A stretch of DNA of 64,000 bases from Leptotrichia sp. oral taxon 215 str. W9775 (GCF_000469505.1 NZ_KI272866.1:3454-67453), one strand, 5' to 3'; shown: positions 44,398-53,847, counted from the first letter of the stretch. The notes: generated from the letters alone by a model not told the origin. Numbers and translations are program-made.

Positions 44398-45525
44398 ATG
44401 TCAAACTATTACAATGAAGCAAGTGAATTTGCAAAAAACCACATTTTACCTTACAGTAAGGAAATCGATGAAAAACAGGAATTTCCTGTAAAATCATTTG
44501 AAAAAATGGGAAAAGCAGGATATTTTAAAGTGATGATACCTAAAGAATATGGAGGTCAAGGTGGAACACTGGAAGATCATGCGGCGATTTGCCGTGCTTT
44601 CTCAAAAGAATGTGCTACTGCAGCTCTTTGCTATATGATGCATAATGTGGCAGTTATGACTATTTTAGTAAATGGAAGTGAAGAATTAAAAAGCAGAATA
44701 TTTAAAGATGTTGTAGAAAATAATAAATTTTTAGCACTGGCATACAGTGAACTTGGAACAGGAACACATTTTTATATTTCAGATATAAAAACAGAAGTTA
44801 GTGACAGCACAGTAAAATTCAATGGTCTGAAAAGCATGGTAACTTCAGCGACTCACGCTTCTTATTATCTAGTTCTTGCACCATCTCAAAAAGAAGGAGC
44901 TGTTGATAACTGGGTTTTCCCATTGGAATCAGAAGGATTAAATTTCAAAACTAATACATGGCATGGACTTGGAATGCGTGGAAATGTTTCATGTCAAATG
45001 GAACTTAACGATGTAGTGCTTGACAAAAGTTACCGTATAGGTGAAGAAGGAACAGGAGTGGATCAGGTATTTAATGTTGTGGCACCTTATTTTGTTACAG
45101 GACTTGCCGCTGTTTATACAGGTGTATGTCAGGCTATACTGGCAGAAGCTGTGGAACATTCAACAAATAGAAAATACCCTACCGGTAAATCATTAAGTGA
45201 AATAGAGACAGTTCAAATACATCTGGCAAAAATTTATAGTCAGACAAATGCTGCAATCTTATCAACAGAAGAAGCTGCAAGAGCTGCAGTAGAAGGTAAG
45301 GAAGATGCATTGGCAAAAATACTTGCTGCAAGAATATTTGCAAGTGAAGCTGCGATTGAACTTGCACGTATTGGAATGAGAATAGGTGGAGGAAAAGCCT
45401 ATAACAAAGCAGGAAATATGGAAAGACTGCTTCGTGATTCATACGCAGGACAAATAATGGCTCCAAGTGTTGATGTTCTTACAATTTGGCTTGGAAGAGC
45501 GATAACAGGACAACCTCTTGTATAG
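44398..45525 (+). CDS. Acyl-CoA-dehydrogenase-fold flavoprotein lacking the catalytic Glu (paralogue 1)
   Basis: 375 aa from ATG 44398 behind AGGAGG; the frame is open from 44278 but that part is AT-rich leader. The ACAD fold is clear: FPVKSFEKMGKAGYFKVMIP, EYGGQGG, flavin-binding SELGTGTHF and MVTSATHAS, RIGGGKAYNKAGNMERLLRD. At the place of the general base (Y-E-G-T in classic enzymes) it has M-A-P-S-V-D-V. Classic acyl-CoA oxidation is thus unlikely. Non-classic members of the fold include flavin-dependent S- or N-oxygenases such as DszC and SfnC. First gene of a four-gene operon and homologous to the gene at 61975. Confidence 0.85.
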   Translation: MSNYYNEASEFAKNHILPYSKEIDEKQEFPVKSFEKMGKAGYFKVMIPKEYGGQGGTLEDHAAICRAFSKECATAALCYMMHNVAVMTILVNGSEELKSRIFKDVVENNKFLALAYSELGTGTHFYISDIKTEVSDSTVKFNGLKSMVTSATHASYYLVLAPSQKEGAVDNWVFPLESEGLNFKTNTWHGLGMRGNVSCQMELNDVVLDKSYRIGEEGTGVDQVFNVVAPYFVTGLAAVYTGVCQAILAEAVEHSTNRKYPTGKSLSEIETVQIHLAKIYSQTNAAILSTEEAARAAVEGKEDALAKILAARIFASEAAIELARIGMRIGGGKAYNKAGNMERLLRDSYAGQIMAPSVDVLTIWLGRAITGQPLV

Positions 45526-45555
45526 GTTAAAATATTTTGGAAGGAATGATAAAGA

Positions 45556-46371
45556 ATGAGTAATGTAAAAATAGGGGCAGTAATTTATGCTCCAAAAGTA
45601 ACAGTAATATGGGGAATAATTGCAGACTTTTTTAAGGAAGAAGGGTTTCCTGTTGAGCCGGTTTTTTATAAGGATTATGTAAGTCAGATAGATGGATTGA
45701 TGAATGGGGAAATTGATATTGCGTGGAATTCTCCATTGGCATGGGTTGATGCCTATATCAGAACTAAAGGAAAAGCTCTTGATGGATCAATGCGTGATAC
45801 TGACAGGGATAGACAGACTTATCTTGTAGTAAGAAAAGATAGCGGAATAGAAAGTATAGAAGATTTAAAAGGGAAAATCATAGGTTTTGGTGCAATAGAT
45901 TCACCACAGGCCCGTCTAATTCCTATATACAATCTTCATGAAAAAGGTCTTGAGTATGGAAAAGACTATGAAGAAAAAAGATTTGACTTAGAAGTAGGAC
46001 TTCAGGGAGATCATATAGGTGGAGAACTTGATTCTGCAAAAGCAATGCTTTCAGGAGAAGTTGCAGCTACATGGATGCTTGACTTCAACTATGATGCATG
46101 GATAAAAGATGGTACACTTGATGAAAATCAGGTGAAAATACTGTATAAGACACCAAATTTTGATCATTGCATATTTTCAGGAAGACCTGACATGGATAAG
46201 GAGAAATTTAATCAATTCTTTGAAGTGCTTCATAAAATGGATTATAACAATCCTAAACATAAAGAAATGATGGATATGGAAGGGCTTAAAGAATGGGTTC
46301 CGGGAAGAACGGAAGGATTTAATCAGCTTCTGAATGCAAATAGATATTTAAATTATTTTAAGGAAGATTAG
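45556..46371 (+). CDS. PhnD-like substrate-binding-fold protein without signal peptide
   Basis: 271 aa behind AAGGAATG. Similar to phosphate/phosphonate/sulfonate-type binding proteins (NGEIDIAWNSPLAWVDAY, LKGKIIGFGAIDSPQARL), but begins MSNVKIGAVIYAPKV with neither signal nor lipobox, and no permease gene adjoins. A cytoplasmic role as ligand carrier, sensor or enzyme is therefore inferred. It lies 30 bp after the dehydrogenase-like gene and 9 bp before the MetE-like gene, so it should act in the same pathway. Confidence 0.8.
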   Translation: MSNVKIGAVIYAPKVTVIWGIIADFFKEEGFPVEPVFYKDYVSQIDGLMNGEIDIAWNSPLAWVDAYIRTKGKALDGSMRDTDRDRQTYLVVRKDSGIESIEDLKGKIIGFGAIDSPQARLIPIYNLHEKGLEYGKDYEEKRFDLEVGLQGDHIGGELDSAKAMLSGEVAATWMLDFNYDAWIKDGTLDENQVKILYKTPNFDHCIFSGRPDMDKEKFNQFFEVLHKMDYNNPKHKEMMDMEGLKEWVPGRTEGFNQLLNANRYLNYFKED

Positions 46372-46380
46372 AGGTAAAAT

Positions 46381-47559
46381 ATGGAAAAATACTTACCTTT
46401 TACAACTTCTCTTCTAGGTAGTATGCCTAGAAGCAAGAAAATAATGCAGTACAGAAGAAAAGTACAGTCGGGGGAAATTTCATCAGATGAACTTGACAGC
46501 CTGGTGGCAGAAGAAACGTTGAAAATCGTTGAAATGCAGAAACGGTGCAATGTTGATATTATTACCAATGGAGAATTAAGCAGGGATAACTATGTTTCGT
46601 TTGTTTCAGATAAGCTGAAAGGTGTTACAATGATGAACATGGGAGACATGCTCGAATATATTGAAGATAAAAAGGCATTTGAGCAGATTCTGGAAATTCT
46701 GGATGTTCCGGCTGTAAGCATAAAAAATGCAATCTGTACAGGGAAAGTGGAATATGATAAGGAACTTGTAGCAGATGAAATGGCAGAATTGAAGAAAATA
46801 ACAGATGCCCCTGTTAAAGCCACTTTGCCCGGGCCTTATCTGATGACAAGGTCTATGTGGCTTCCTGCCCTATCAAAGAAATATTATAAAAATAAGGAGG
46901 AACTGGGGCAGGATATAATAAAAGTGCTCAAACAGGAGATCGACAGGCTGGCGATTATAAAAACGGATGTAGTACAGTTTGATGAACCTGTACTTACAGA
47001 AGTTGTATTTTCAGAAGGACATACACGTTCCTTCATGTGTGCCGCCCTTTCTGAAAAGAAGGATCCAAAAGAAGAACTGGAATTTGCCACAGGATTAATA
47101 AAAGAAATTGTAGAGTATGCTAAAGGAAAAAATATTGCTGTTTCCCTCCATGTGTGCCGTGGAAACTGGAGTAAAAATGAAAGTACGCTGTTAAGCGGGC
47201 CTTATACTCCTCTGTTACCGCTTTTTGAAGAAGTGAAGCCTGACATACTGACTCTTGAATTTTCAACTCCACGTGCAGGAGAGCTGAGTTCCCTGCTGGA
47301 GAGTGAAATTATAAGAAAAAACTGTATTTTAGGCCTGGGTGTTATTAATCCCAGAACAGACAATATTGAAACTTCTGAAGAAATAGTTGAAAGAGCGGAG
47401 GAAGCATTGAAATGGCTTCCTAAGGAAAAAGTGTGGTTAAATCCAGATTGCGGATTTGCTACATTTGCAAACAGACCTGTAAATACAATGGAAATAATAG
47501 AAAAAAAACTCATTCAGCTTGATAAGGCAAAAAAATATCTGAGGGAAAAATATGAGTAA
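46381..47559 (+). CDS. MetE C-terminal-domain-like (core) methyltransferase
   Basis: 392 aa; ATG 10 bp after the previous stop. The barrel of cobalamin-independent methionine synthase without the N-terminal folate half: it begins LPFTTSLLGSMPRS, has DEPVLTE, and zinc ligands consistent with SLHVCRGN (His, Cys), TLEFSTPRAGE (Glu) and LNPDCGFATF (Cys). Core-MetE proteins move methyl groups to or from thiols using donors other than methylfolate polyglutamate. The thiol or selenol acted on here is not known. Overlaps the OsmC-like gene by 8 bp. Confidence 0.85.
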   Translation: MEKYLPFTTSLLGSMPRSKKIMQYRRKVQSGEISSDELDSLVAEETLKIVEMQKRCNVDIITNGELSRDNYVSFVSDKLKGVTMMNMGDMLEYIEDKKAFEQILEILDVPAVSIKNAICTGKVEYDKELVADEMAELKKITDAPVKATLPGPYLMTRSMWLPALSKKYYKNKEELGQDIIKVLKQEIDRLAIIKTDVVQFDEPVLTEVVFSEGHTRSFMCAALSEKKDPKEELEFATGLIKEIVEYAKGKNIAVSLHVCRGNWSKNESTLLSGPYTPLLPLFEEVKPDILTLEFSTPRAGELSSLLESEIIRKNCILGLGVINPRTDNIETSEEIVERAEEALKWLPKEKVWLNPDCGFATFANRPVNTMEIIEKKLIQLDKAKKYLREKYE

Positions 47560-48019
47560 TCTTTATGAATCAAGAAATTATGATGTGTCTTACAGGGCAA
47601 TATTGACAAATAAGGAAACTGTAAAAGTTTTTACTGAAAAGAATTTTATAGAAGTTACAAGTGAAGTGGAATTTGATTCAGAGAAAAGCCAGTACAGTTC
47701 CATAAATTATTTTGCAAGCTCCATAGTGGGTGGGATAATTCACAGTCTTAAGAATACTGGTAAAAGAAGTGGAATTTTCTTAGGTGAAATAGAAGGAAAA
47801 ATAAAAATTAAACTAAAAAATCCCCTCACTTTATTAGGAGTAAAGGGTTATGAAGAAGAACCTGTAATATCAGAATGTTCCATTATAATGTATATTTATT
47901 CGGAACTTGACGATGAAGAAATTATAAAGTTTTGTGAAAAGGCTTTAAAGTATTGTTATATCTATAACACAGTAAAAAAATCTATAAATATGGATATTAA
48001 ATTTGTACCTATTATTTAA
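47552..48019 (+). CDS. OsmC-like protein
   Basis: 155 aa, start codon overlapping the MetE-like stop (ATGAGTAA). OsmC/Ohr style: a beta strand with PVISECSIIMYIYSELDDEE and the terminal KALKYCYIYNTVKKSI, where the second conserved Cys of the family sits in C-x-x-x-N-T-V. The first peroxidatic Cys position is not clearly filled (SSINYFASSIVGG holds no Cys), so it may not be a peroxidase. Role in the operon unknown. Confidence 0.72.
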   Translation: MSNLYESRNYDVSYRAILTNKETVKVFTEKNFIEVTSEVEFDSEKSQYSSINYFASSIVGGIIHSLKNTGKRSGIFLGEIEGKIKIKLKNPLTLLGVKGYEEEPVISECSIIMYIYSELDDEEIIKFCEKALKYCYIYNTVKKSINMDIKFVPII

Positions 48020-48027
48020 ATTTGATA

Positions 48028-48056
48028 TTGATTTTCTATAATTTATGTAGTATAAT
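48028..48056 (+). promoter_or_regulatory. Promoter of the tRNA-Sec gene
   Basis: TTGATT (48028-48033), a 17-nt spacer and TATAAT (48051-48056), placing the start point a few bases before the tRNA at 48071. A separate TTGGTT-N16-TATAAT (48290-48317) precedes selD. Confidence 0.75.
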
Positions 48057-48070
48057 TATTATATTGGAAT

Positions 48071-48167
48071 GGGAGTGGATGAGTTCTGGTGTTCTCTCCG
48101 GTCTTCAAAACCGGCGTGAGGGGTTAGGAGCCTCTCAGGTGGGTTCGATTCCCACACATTCCCGCCA
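48071..48167 (+). tRNA. selC: tRNA-Sec (anticodon TCA)
   Basis: 97 nt with encoded CCA. The anticodon arm CCGGT-CTTCAAA-ACCGG has anticodon TCA. The long variable arm pairs TGAGGGG with CCTCTCA, and the T arm is GTGGG-TTCGATT-CCCAC. Acceptor GGGAGTGG against ACATTCCC gives seven pairs (one G-U) plus a G-A mismatch at the eighth position expected for Sec tRNAs. It lies between the OsmC-like gene and selD. Confidence 0.95.
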
Positions 48168-48198
48168 GTATAATAAGAATAAATTATGAAATAGGCAG

Positions 48199-48245
48199 TA
48201 TCACTTAGTAGAAGTTTAATTGTTCCATAGGTGATATTTTTTATT
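48199..48245 (+). terminator. Terminator after tRNA-Sec
   Basis: TATCAC/GTGATA arms followed by TTTTTTAT; loop 26 nt, itself able to fold. Confidence 0.6.
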
Positions 48246-48345
48246 ATATTAATATAATAAAAAATAATACTGTATTTTTTTATCTTATTTTGGTTTTTTA
48301 ATATAGAATGATATAATAGAAATAAAAAAGTTAAAGGAGAGATAA

Positions 48346-49371
48346 ATGGACGAGAAAAAATTAAGTATGATAGTTTGTGGAGGCTGAAACTCAAAAATAG
48401 GGCCGGGAGCTCTATCAGGTCTATTGGATGATTTACCTAAAAAGAAGGATGAAAACCTTATAGTAGGTTACGAGTCATCTGATGATGCGGCGGTTTATAA
48501 AATATCTGAAGATAAGGCGATTATTCAGACATTGGATTTCTTCACAACTATGATAAATGACCCATATTTATATGGACAGATAGCTGCGACAAATGCACTG
48601 AGTGATGTTTATGCAATGGGAGGTAAGGTAATAACAGCTTTAAATATAGTTGCCTTCCCTGAGAAAATGGATATGGAAATATTGAAGCAGATATTAAAAG
48701 GTGGTGCTGAAAAGGTTCACGAAGCAGGAGGAGTTCTTGCCGGAGGACATTCAATACACGATTCTACGCCGAAATACGGACTATCAGTTACAGGAGTTGT
48801 ACACCCTGACAAAATACTGGTAAACAATAACTGTAAAGAAGGAGATGTGCTCATAGTGACAAAACCTTTAGGTGTAAGTATTATAAATTCTGCACATATG
48901 ATAAAAGAATGTTCGGAAGAAGCTTTTGCCACGTGTGTCAAACAAATGACAACATTGAACAAATATGCGGCTGAAGTTATGGAAGAGTATCCTGTAAACA
49001 GTTGTACAGATATAACAGGTTTTGGATTTTTAGGCCATCTTGTGGAAATGCTGGATGGAAAATATTCAGCTGAAATTTTCTCTGAAAATATTCCTGTACT
49101 TCCTGAAGCATACCACTGTGCAAGCGAGTTTATAATTACAGCAGGAGGACAGTTAAACAGAAACTATCTTAAGGATAAGGTAGAATTCAAGGTTAATGAT
49201 TTTCCAATGGAGGAAATAATGTTTGATCCTCAGACATCGGGAGGACTTCTTATAAGTCTGCCTGAAAAATATGGGGAAGAACTGCTGGAAAAGTTAAATA
49301 AACTGGAAATAAAAAGTGCAATAGTGGGAAAAGTTGTAAAAAGACAGGAAAAAGATGTAGTAATTTTATAA
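48346..49371 (+). CDS. selD: Selenide, water dikinase, itself a selenoprotein (Sec at residue 14)
   Basis: 341 aa with UGA 48385-48387 read as Sec in C-G-G-U-N-S-K-I-G-P-G, the catalytic Cys/Sec position of SelD next to the ATP-binding Lys. ATG 48346 follows AAAGGAGAG. Later motifs (SSDDAAVYKI, DVYAMGGKVITALN, AGGHSIHD, DITGFGFLGH, DPQTSGGLL) are all intact. Makes selenophosphate from selenide and ATP. A hairpin ATAGGGC/GCTCTAT with loop CGGGA, 16 nt after the UGA, serves as SECIS. Plain gene calling would begin it at TTG 48424. Confidence 0.95.
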
Positions 49372-49434
49372 TTTGAAAAATGACATATATATTAAAAAAT
49401 TAAAATGAAATTTGTAGCGAAGGGAATGATCAAA

Positions 49435-50250
49435 ATGAAAAAACATGAATTTAATGCTAAAGGAATGGCTTGTCCTTTACCAGTAGTTCAAACAAAAAAA
49501 TTATTGGCAGAATATGATGTGGTAGAAACAACGGTAGATAACTTTGTAGCAACTGAAAATCTTACAAAACTTGCTGAACAGCTTAATTATAATATTGATG
49601 TGAAAAAAGTAAGTGATGAAGAATATATAGTTACAGTGTCAAATCCTGCAGCAGGTAAGGAAGAGAAAAAGGCAAAATTTATAGATACCTCTGAAGACAG
49701 ATGTGTACTTCCTGTGATTCAGGCAAAACGTGCACTGGAAAAAAACAGTCTTGTAGAACTACTTGTAAATGATGAAGAAAACGTAAAAAAAATTCATGAC
49801 TTTGCTGCTGAAAATAACTGTAAATTTGTAAGTGAAGTTACTGAAAGCGGAGTATATAAGGTAATTCTGGAAAAAGAAGTTACAGAAGAAAAAGAACAGA
49901 TTTTACAAATTAAGGATGATAGTTATATAGTAGTTATAAATAAACAGATAATGGGGCATGGAAATGAAGAACTTGGGAAAAAACTGATAAAGGCATTTCT
50001 GTATACTCTGACAGAGCAGGAAGTGCTTCCTAAAAAAATATTATTTTATAATGGAGGAGCCCTACTAGTAGATAAAAATCGTAGCCATGTACTGAAAGAA
50101 TTGAAAGAACTTGAAGATAACGGTGTAGAAATTATGTGCTGTGGAGCATGTATAGATTACTACAAGGTTGATCTTGCAATAGGAAATTCATCAAACATGT
50201 ATTTCATAGTTGAAGACATGCGTACAGCAAACAGAGTAGTCAGACCGTAG
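49435..50250 (+). CDS. yedF: Selenium metabolism protein YedF
   Basis: 271 aa from ATG 49435 with GAAGGGA upstream; an earlier in-frame ATG at 49405 lacks a site. An N-terminal TusA/SirA-like domain (GMACPLPVVQTKK, C-P-x-P) is followed by a second TusA-like repeat (TSEDRCVLPVIQAKRAL, in which the first Pro of C-P-x-P is changed to Leu) and a C-terminal DsrE-like domain (LLFYNGGALLV, MCCGACIDYY). YedF occurs with selD and probably delivers selenium; its exact role is open. Confidence 0.85.
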   Translation: MKKHEFNAKGMACPLPVVQTKKLLAEYDVVETTVDNFVATENLTKLAEQLNYNIDVKKVSDEEYIVTVSNPAAGKEEKKAKFIDTSEDRCVLPVIQAKRALEKNSLVELLVNDEENVKKIHDFAAENNCKFVSEVTESGVYKVILEKEVTEEKEQILQIKDDSYIVVINKQIMGHGNEELGKKLIKAFLYTLTEQEVLPKKILFYNGGALLVDKNRSHVLKELKELEDNGVEIMCCGACIDYYKVDLAIGNSSNMYFIVEDMRTANRVVRP

Positions 50251-50260
50251 GTGTTATTAT

Positions 50261-50560
50261 ATGACTAAAACAATAGATGAAGGAATAGTGGTGTTTTATA
50301 ACACTCACGATGCAATAAAAGCAGATAATATATGTGATACTGAAAAGATTGATGCGGGACTGGTTCCAGTCCATCCTTCAATCTCACTGGGATGCGGTTT
50401 CATGCTGAAAATTTCATGGAATAATTTTAGCAGTCTGATAGAGCTGCTGGAAAAGGAAAATGTGAGATACAAGGCATTATATTATTCAAGGAAAACAGGT
50501 ATAAAAAGAGAAGTGGAACTGCTTTATGAGGATAATGATATTCCAGAAATAAACAAATAA
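50261..50560 (+). CDS. DUF3343 putative Se/S carrier
   Basis: 99 aa, 10 bp after yedF. DUF3343 proteins are small and travel with selD/yedF. Visible are VVFYNTHDAIKAD, LVPVHPSISLGCGFMLKIS with the family Cys, and a C-terminal acidic tail. Thought to carry selenium or sulfur as persulfide/perselenide on that Cys; this is family annotation, not proven. Confidence 0.82.
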   Translation: MTKTIDEGIVVFYNTHDAIKADNICDTEKIDAGLVPVHPSISLGCGFMLKISWNNFSSLIELLEKENVRYKALYYSRKTGIKREVELLYEDNDIPEINK

Positions 50561-50577
50561 CGAAAGAGAGATATTTA

Positions 50578-52461
50578 ATGAGTAATGTAATAATAGGAAC
50601 TGCAGGACATATTGATCATGGAAAAACAACACTGATAAAGGCTCTAAGCGGTATAGAAACAGATACAATGACAGAAGAGAAGGAGAGGGGAATATCTATA
50701 AACCTTGGATTTGCCTACTTTGACTTGCCAAGTGGGAAAAGATGCGGGGTTGTGGATGTTCCTGGACACGAAAAATTTATAAAAAATATGCTTGTAGGGG
50801 CTGTTGGGATAAACCTTGTGCTACTTCTGGTAGATGCAAGGGAAGGGATAATGCCACAGACAAAGGAGCATGCAGACATACTGTCATTATTAGGAGTAGA
50901 AAATTTCATAATAGTAATGACAAAAATAGACCTTGCAGATGAGGATTACAGAACTCTTGTAAGGGAAGATATAGAAAGTTTCATAAAAGGAACTCCGCTT
51001 GAAGGAAGTCCTATTGTGGAAGTGGATTCTGTTTCACGTAAGGGGATAGATGAACTTTTACATGTAATCGACAAAAAGACAGATGACATAGCGGAACTAA
51101 AAAATTCTGGAAATGTGCGTCTTAATATAGACAGGGCATTTCAGGTAAAAGGTTTTGGGACAGTAATAACTGGAACTTTAACTGAAGGAAAGATTTCTGT
51201 AGGAGATGAACTGGAAGTTTATCCTCACGATATAAAGACAAAGGTAAGAAATATTCAGGTTCATAAGCAAGATGTAAAAACAGCCTATGCAGGACAGAGA
51301 ACAGCCATAAACCTGACTAATATAAAAGTTGAAGATATAGGAAGGGGATGCTCGCTTGCAACTCCTGGGACATTAACAAAAACATATATGCTGGATACGG
51401 AAGTTCAGATGATAAAAAATTCCGGAATAAACCTTGAGCTTTGGGACAGGGTAAGGGTTTATACTGGAACTTCTGAAGTAATGGCGAGATTTGTTCCACT
51501 TGGAGGAGATGTTCTTGAAGAAGGAAGCAAAGGGTTTGCACAGCTCCGTCTTGAGGAAGAAATAGCTGTAAAAAATTATGATAAATTTATTATAAGAACT
51601 TATTCGCCTATGATAACAATAGGGGGAGGAGTAATACTGGACTGCAATCCTAAAAAACATAACAGGTTCAATGATGAAATCTTAAATAAACTTAAGATAC
51701 AGTCTAAAGGAAGTGGCAAGGATCTTATAGCAAACTATATTTTACTTAACCAGCAGTATCTGGTTACAGCAGATAAGATTGCGAAGGCACTTGAAAAATC
51801 TTCTGAAGAAGTATTGAAGGATCTGGATGAACTTCTGGAGGAAAAAACTGTATATGTAACAAAGGAAGGATATATACATTCGAAAAAATATGAAGATGTA
51901 AGTGAAAGAATTGCGGCAGTTATTTCAGATTATCATAATAAATTTAAGCTGAAAAAAGGAATGTCCAAGGCTGAACTTATTTCAAAATTTAAAATGAATC
52001 AGAAGGAATTTGCAGCTATGGTTGAACTTCTTTCTGTAAATAAAGTTTTAAAAATAGAAGGAAATTTCGTTTCAATTTTTGATTTTTCTGTAAAATATGA
52101 TGATAAGCAAATGCAGGAAAAGAAACGTATTGAGAAAACCCTTCTGGAAAGTGCATTTACACCTCCAACAATAAAAGAACTTACAAAAGGTAACAAAGTA
52201 GCCAATGAAGTTCTTGACTCACTGTTAGGAGATACTGTAATCAGGCTGAATGAGGATATTGTTATCCATGTCCGTACATTTGATGAGGCAAAAAATAAGG
52301 TTCTGAAACATTTTGAAGGAAATAAGAAATTACTGCTTTCAGAATTTAGGGATATGACAGGTTCGACTAGAAAGTATGCCCTGCCAATATTGGAATACAT
52401 GGATAAGGCCGGTGTAACAAAGAGAGTTGAAGATTACAGAGTAAAGGGAAATGAGGTGTAA
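50578..52461 (+). CDS. selB: Selenocysteine-specific elongation factor
   Basis: 627 aa behind AAAGAGAG. The GTPase domain has GTAGHIDHGKTT, DVPGHEKFIKNM and MTKIDLAD; OB domains follow; the C-terminal ~250 residues hold the winged helices that read SECIS hairpins. Delivers Sec-tRNA-Sec to the UGA codons of grdA, grdB and selD. Four bases separate it from selA. Confidence 0.94.
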   Translation: MSNVIIGTAGHIDHGKTTLIKALSGIETDTMTEEKERGISINLGFAYFDLPSGKRCGVVDVPGHEKFIKNMLVGAVGINLVLLLVDAREGIMPQTKEHADILSLLGVENFIIVMTKIDLADEDYRTLVREDIESFIKGTPLEGSPIVEVDSVSRKGIDELLHVIDKKTDDIAELKNSGNVRLNIDRAFQVKGFGTVITGTLTEGKISVGDELEVYPHDIKTKVRNIQVHKQDVKTAYAGQRTAINLTNIKVEDIGRGCSLATPGTLTKTYMLDTEVQMIKNSGINLELWDRVRVYTGTSEVMARFVPLGGDVLEEGSKGFAQLRLEEEIAVKNYDKFIIRTYSPMITIGGGVILDCNPKKHNRFNDEILNKLKIQSKGSGKDLIANYILLNQQYLVTADKIAKALEKSSEEVLKDLDELLEEKTVYVTKEGYIHSKKYEDVSERIAAVISDYHNKFKLKKGMSKAELISKFKMNQKEFAAMVELLSVNKVLKIEGNFVSIFDFSVKYDDKQMQEKKRIEKTLLESAFTPPTIKELTKGNKVANEVLDSLLGDTVIRLNEDIVIHVRTFDEAKNKVLKHFEGNKKLLLSEFRDMTGSTRKYALPILEYMDKAGVTKRVEDYRVKGNEV

Positions 52462-52464
52462 AAC

Positions 52465-53844
52465 ATGAAGCATTTATTATCAAAAATTCCGGCAATTAAT
52501 AAAATACTTATGACGGAAGAAGTAAAACAGCTGCTGGAGGAATATCCTGAAGTTTTTGTAAAGGATATTGTAAAAAAAGAAACAGAAAATATAAAAAATG
52601 AAATATTGAATAATAGTCTTAATGAAGTACCTTCAATGGAAAAAATTATAGAAAAAATTAATCATTCAGTGAAGAAAAATTATAAATACTCCCTAAGAAG
52701 AGTTATAAATGCAACCGGGACAATACTTCATACTAATCTTGGAAGAAGTATCCTCAGTGAAAGCATAAAGGAAAACCTTATAGATGTTGCATTCAATTAT
52801 TCCAATCTGGAATTTAATCTTGCTGAAAAACAGAGGGGAAGCAGATATGTGCACCTAATAGATATTATTAAACGTCTTACAGGAGCAGAAGATGTTCTTG
52901 TGGTTAATAATAATGCCGCCGCTGTAATGCTTACTTTGAGTACATTGGCAAAGGATAAGGAAATAGTAGTATCCCGTGGAGAGCTTGTGGAAATTGGAGG
53001 AGCTTTCAGAATACCTGAAATAATCAAGCTGAGTGGGGGAACTATTCAGGAAGTGGGGACAACAAATAAAACACACCTGAAGGACTATGTCAATGCTATT
53101 AATGAAAATACAGGAATACTGCTGAAAGTTCATACAAGTAATTATAAAATAGTAGGATTTACAAAGGAAGTAACCTATAAGGAACTTGCAGATTTAGCCC
53201 ATGAAAAAGGCCTTGTAGCTGTAAATGATTTGGGAAGTGGACAGTTTGTGGACTTTACTTCTTATGGCCTTACATATGAGCCTACGGTAAAGGAAGTACT
53301 GGAAAGTGGAATAGATGTAGTTACATTTAGCGGGGACAAACTTCTGGGAGGGCCTCAGGCAGGAATAATTGTAGGAAAGAAAAAATATATAGAAGCCATG
53401 AAAAAGAATCAGCTTACACGTGCACTGCGTGTGGATAAAATGACAATAGCGGCACTGGAAGCTACATTCAGGCTTTATCTTGATGAAGAAAAGGCATTGA
53501 AGGAAATTCCCACATTGAACATGATTTCCATGTCAATGGAAGAATTAAAGGAAAAGGCTGAAAAATTTGCTGAAAAGGTTAAGGAAACAGCTTTTACATC
53601 TGAAATAATGGAAGATAAAGCGGAAATTGGCGGAGGAAGTTACCCCGGTGTGTATCTTGACAGTGTATCAGTAAAACTGACACATAATACAAGAACGGCA
53701 ACAGAAATAGAAGGAATTTTACTTGAAGCTGATATTCCAATTATTACAAGAATTAAAGAAAACAGTATTATTTTTGATATGAGAACATTAAGGGAACAGG
53801 AATTTAACTTAGTAGTGGAAAGTCTCAAGAAAATTAGAAGTTAA
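52465..53844 (+). CDS. selA: L-seryl-tRNA(Sec) selenium transferase
   Basis: 459 aa. PLP lysine K292 in VVTFSGDKLLGGPQAG; RRVINATGTILHTNLGRS and VNNNAAAVMLTL are the substrate-site segments. Converts Ser-tRNA-Sec to Sec-tRNA-Sec using selenophosphate. Ends four bases before hairpin repeat B. Order selD-yedF-DUF3343-selB-selA is compact and probably one transcript. Confidence 0.94.
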   Translation: MKHLLSKIPAINKILMTEEVKQLLEEYPEVFVKDIVKKETENIKNEILNNSLNEVPSMEKIIEKINHSVKKNYKYSLRRVINATGTILHTNLGRSILSESIKENLIDVAFNYSNLEFNLAEKQRGSRYVHLIDIIKRLTGAEDVLVVNNNAAAVMLTLSTLAKDKEIVVSRGELVEIGGAFRIPEIIKLSGGTIQEVGTTNKTHLKDYVNAINENTGILLKVHTSNYKIVGFTKEVTYKELADLAHEKGLVAVNDLGSGQFVDFTSYGLTYEPTVKEVLESGIDVVTFSGDKLLGGPQAGIIVGKKKYIEAMKKNQLTRALRVDKMTIAALEATFRLYLDEEKALKEIPTLNMISMSMEELKEKAEKFAEKVKETAFTSEIMEDKAEIGGGSYPGVYLDSVSVKLTHNTRTATEIEGILLEADIPIITRIKENSIIFDMRTLREQEFNLVVESLKKIRS

Positions 53845-53847
53845 TAT

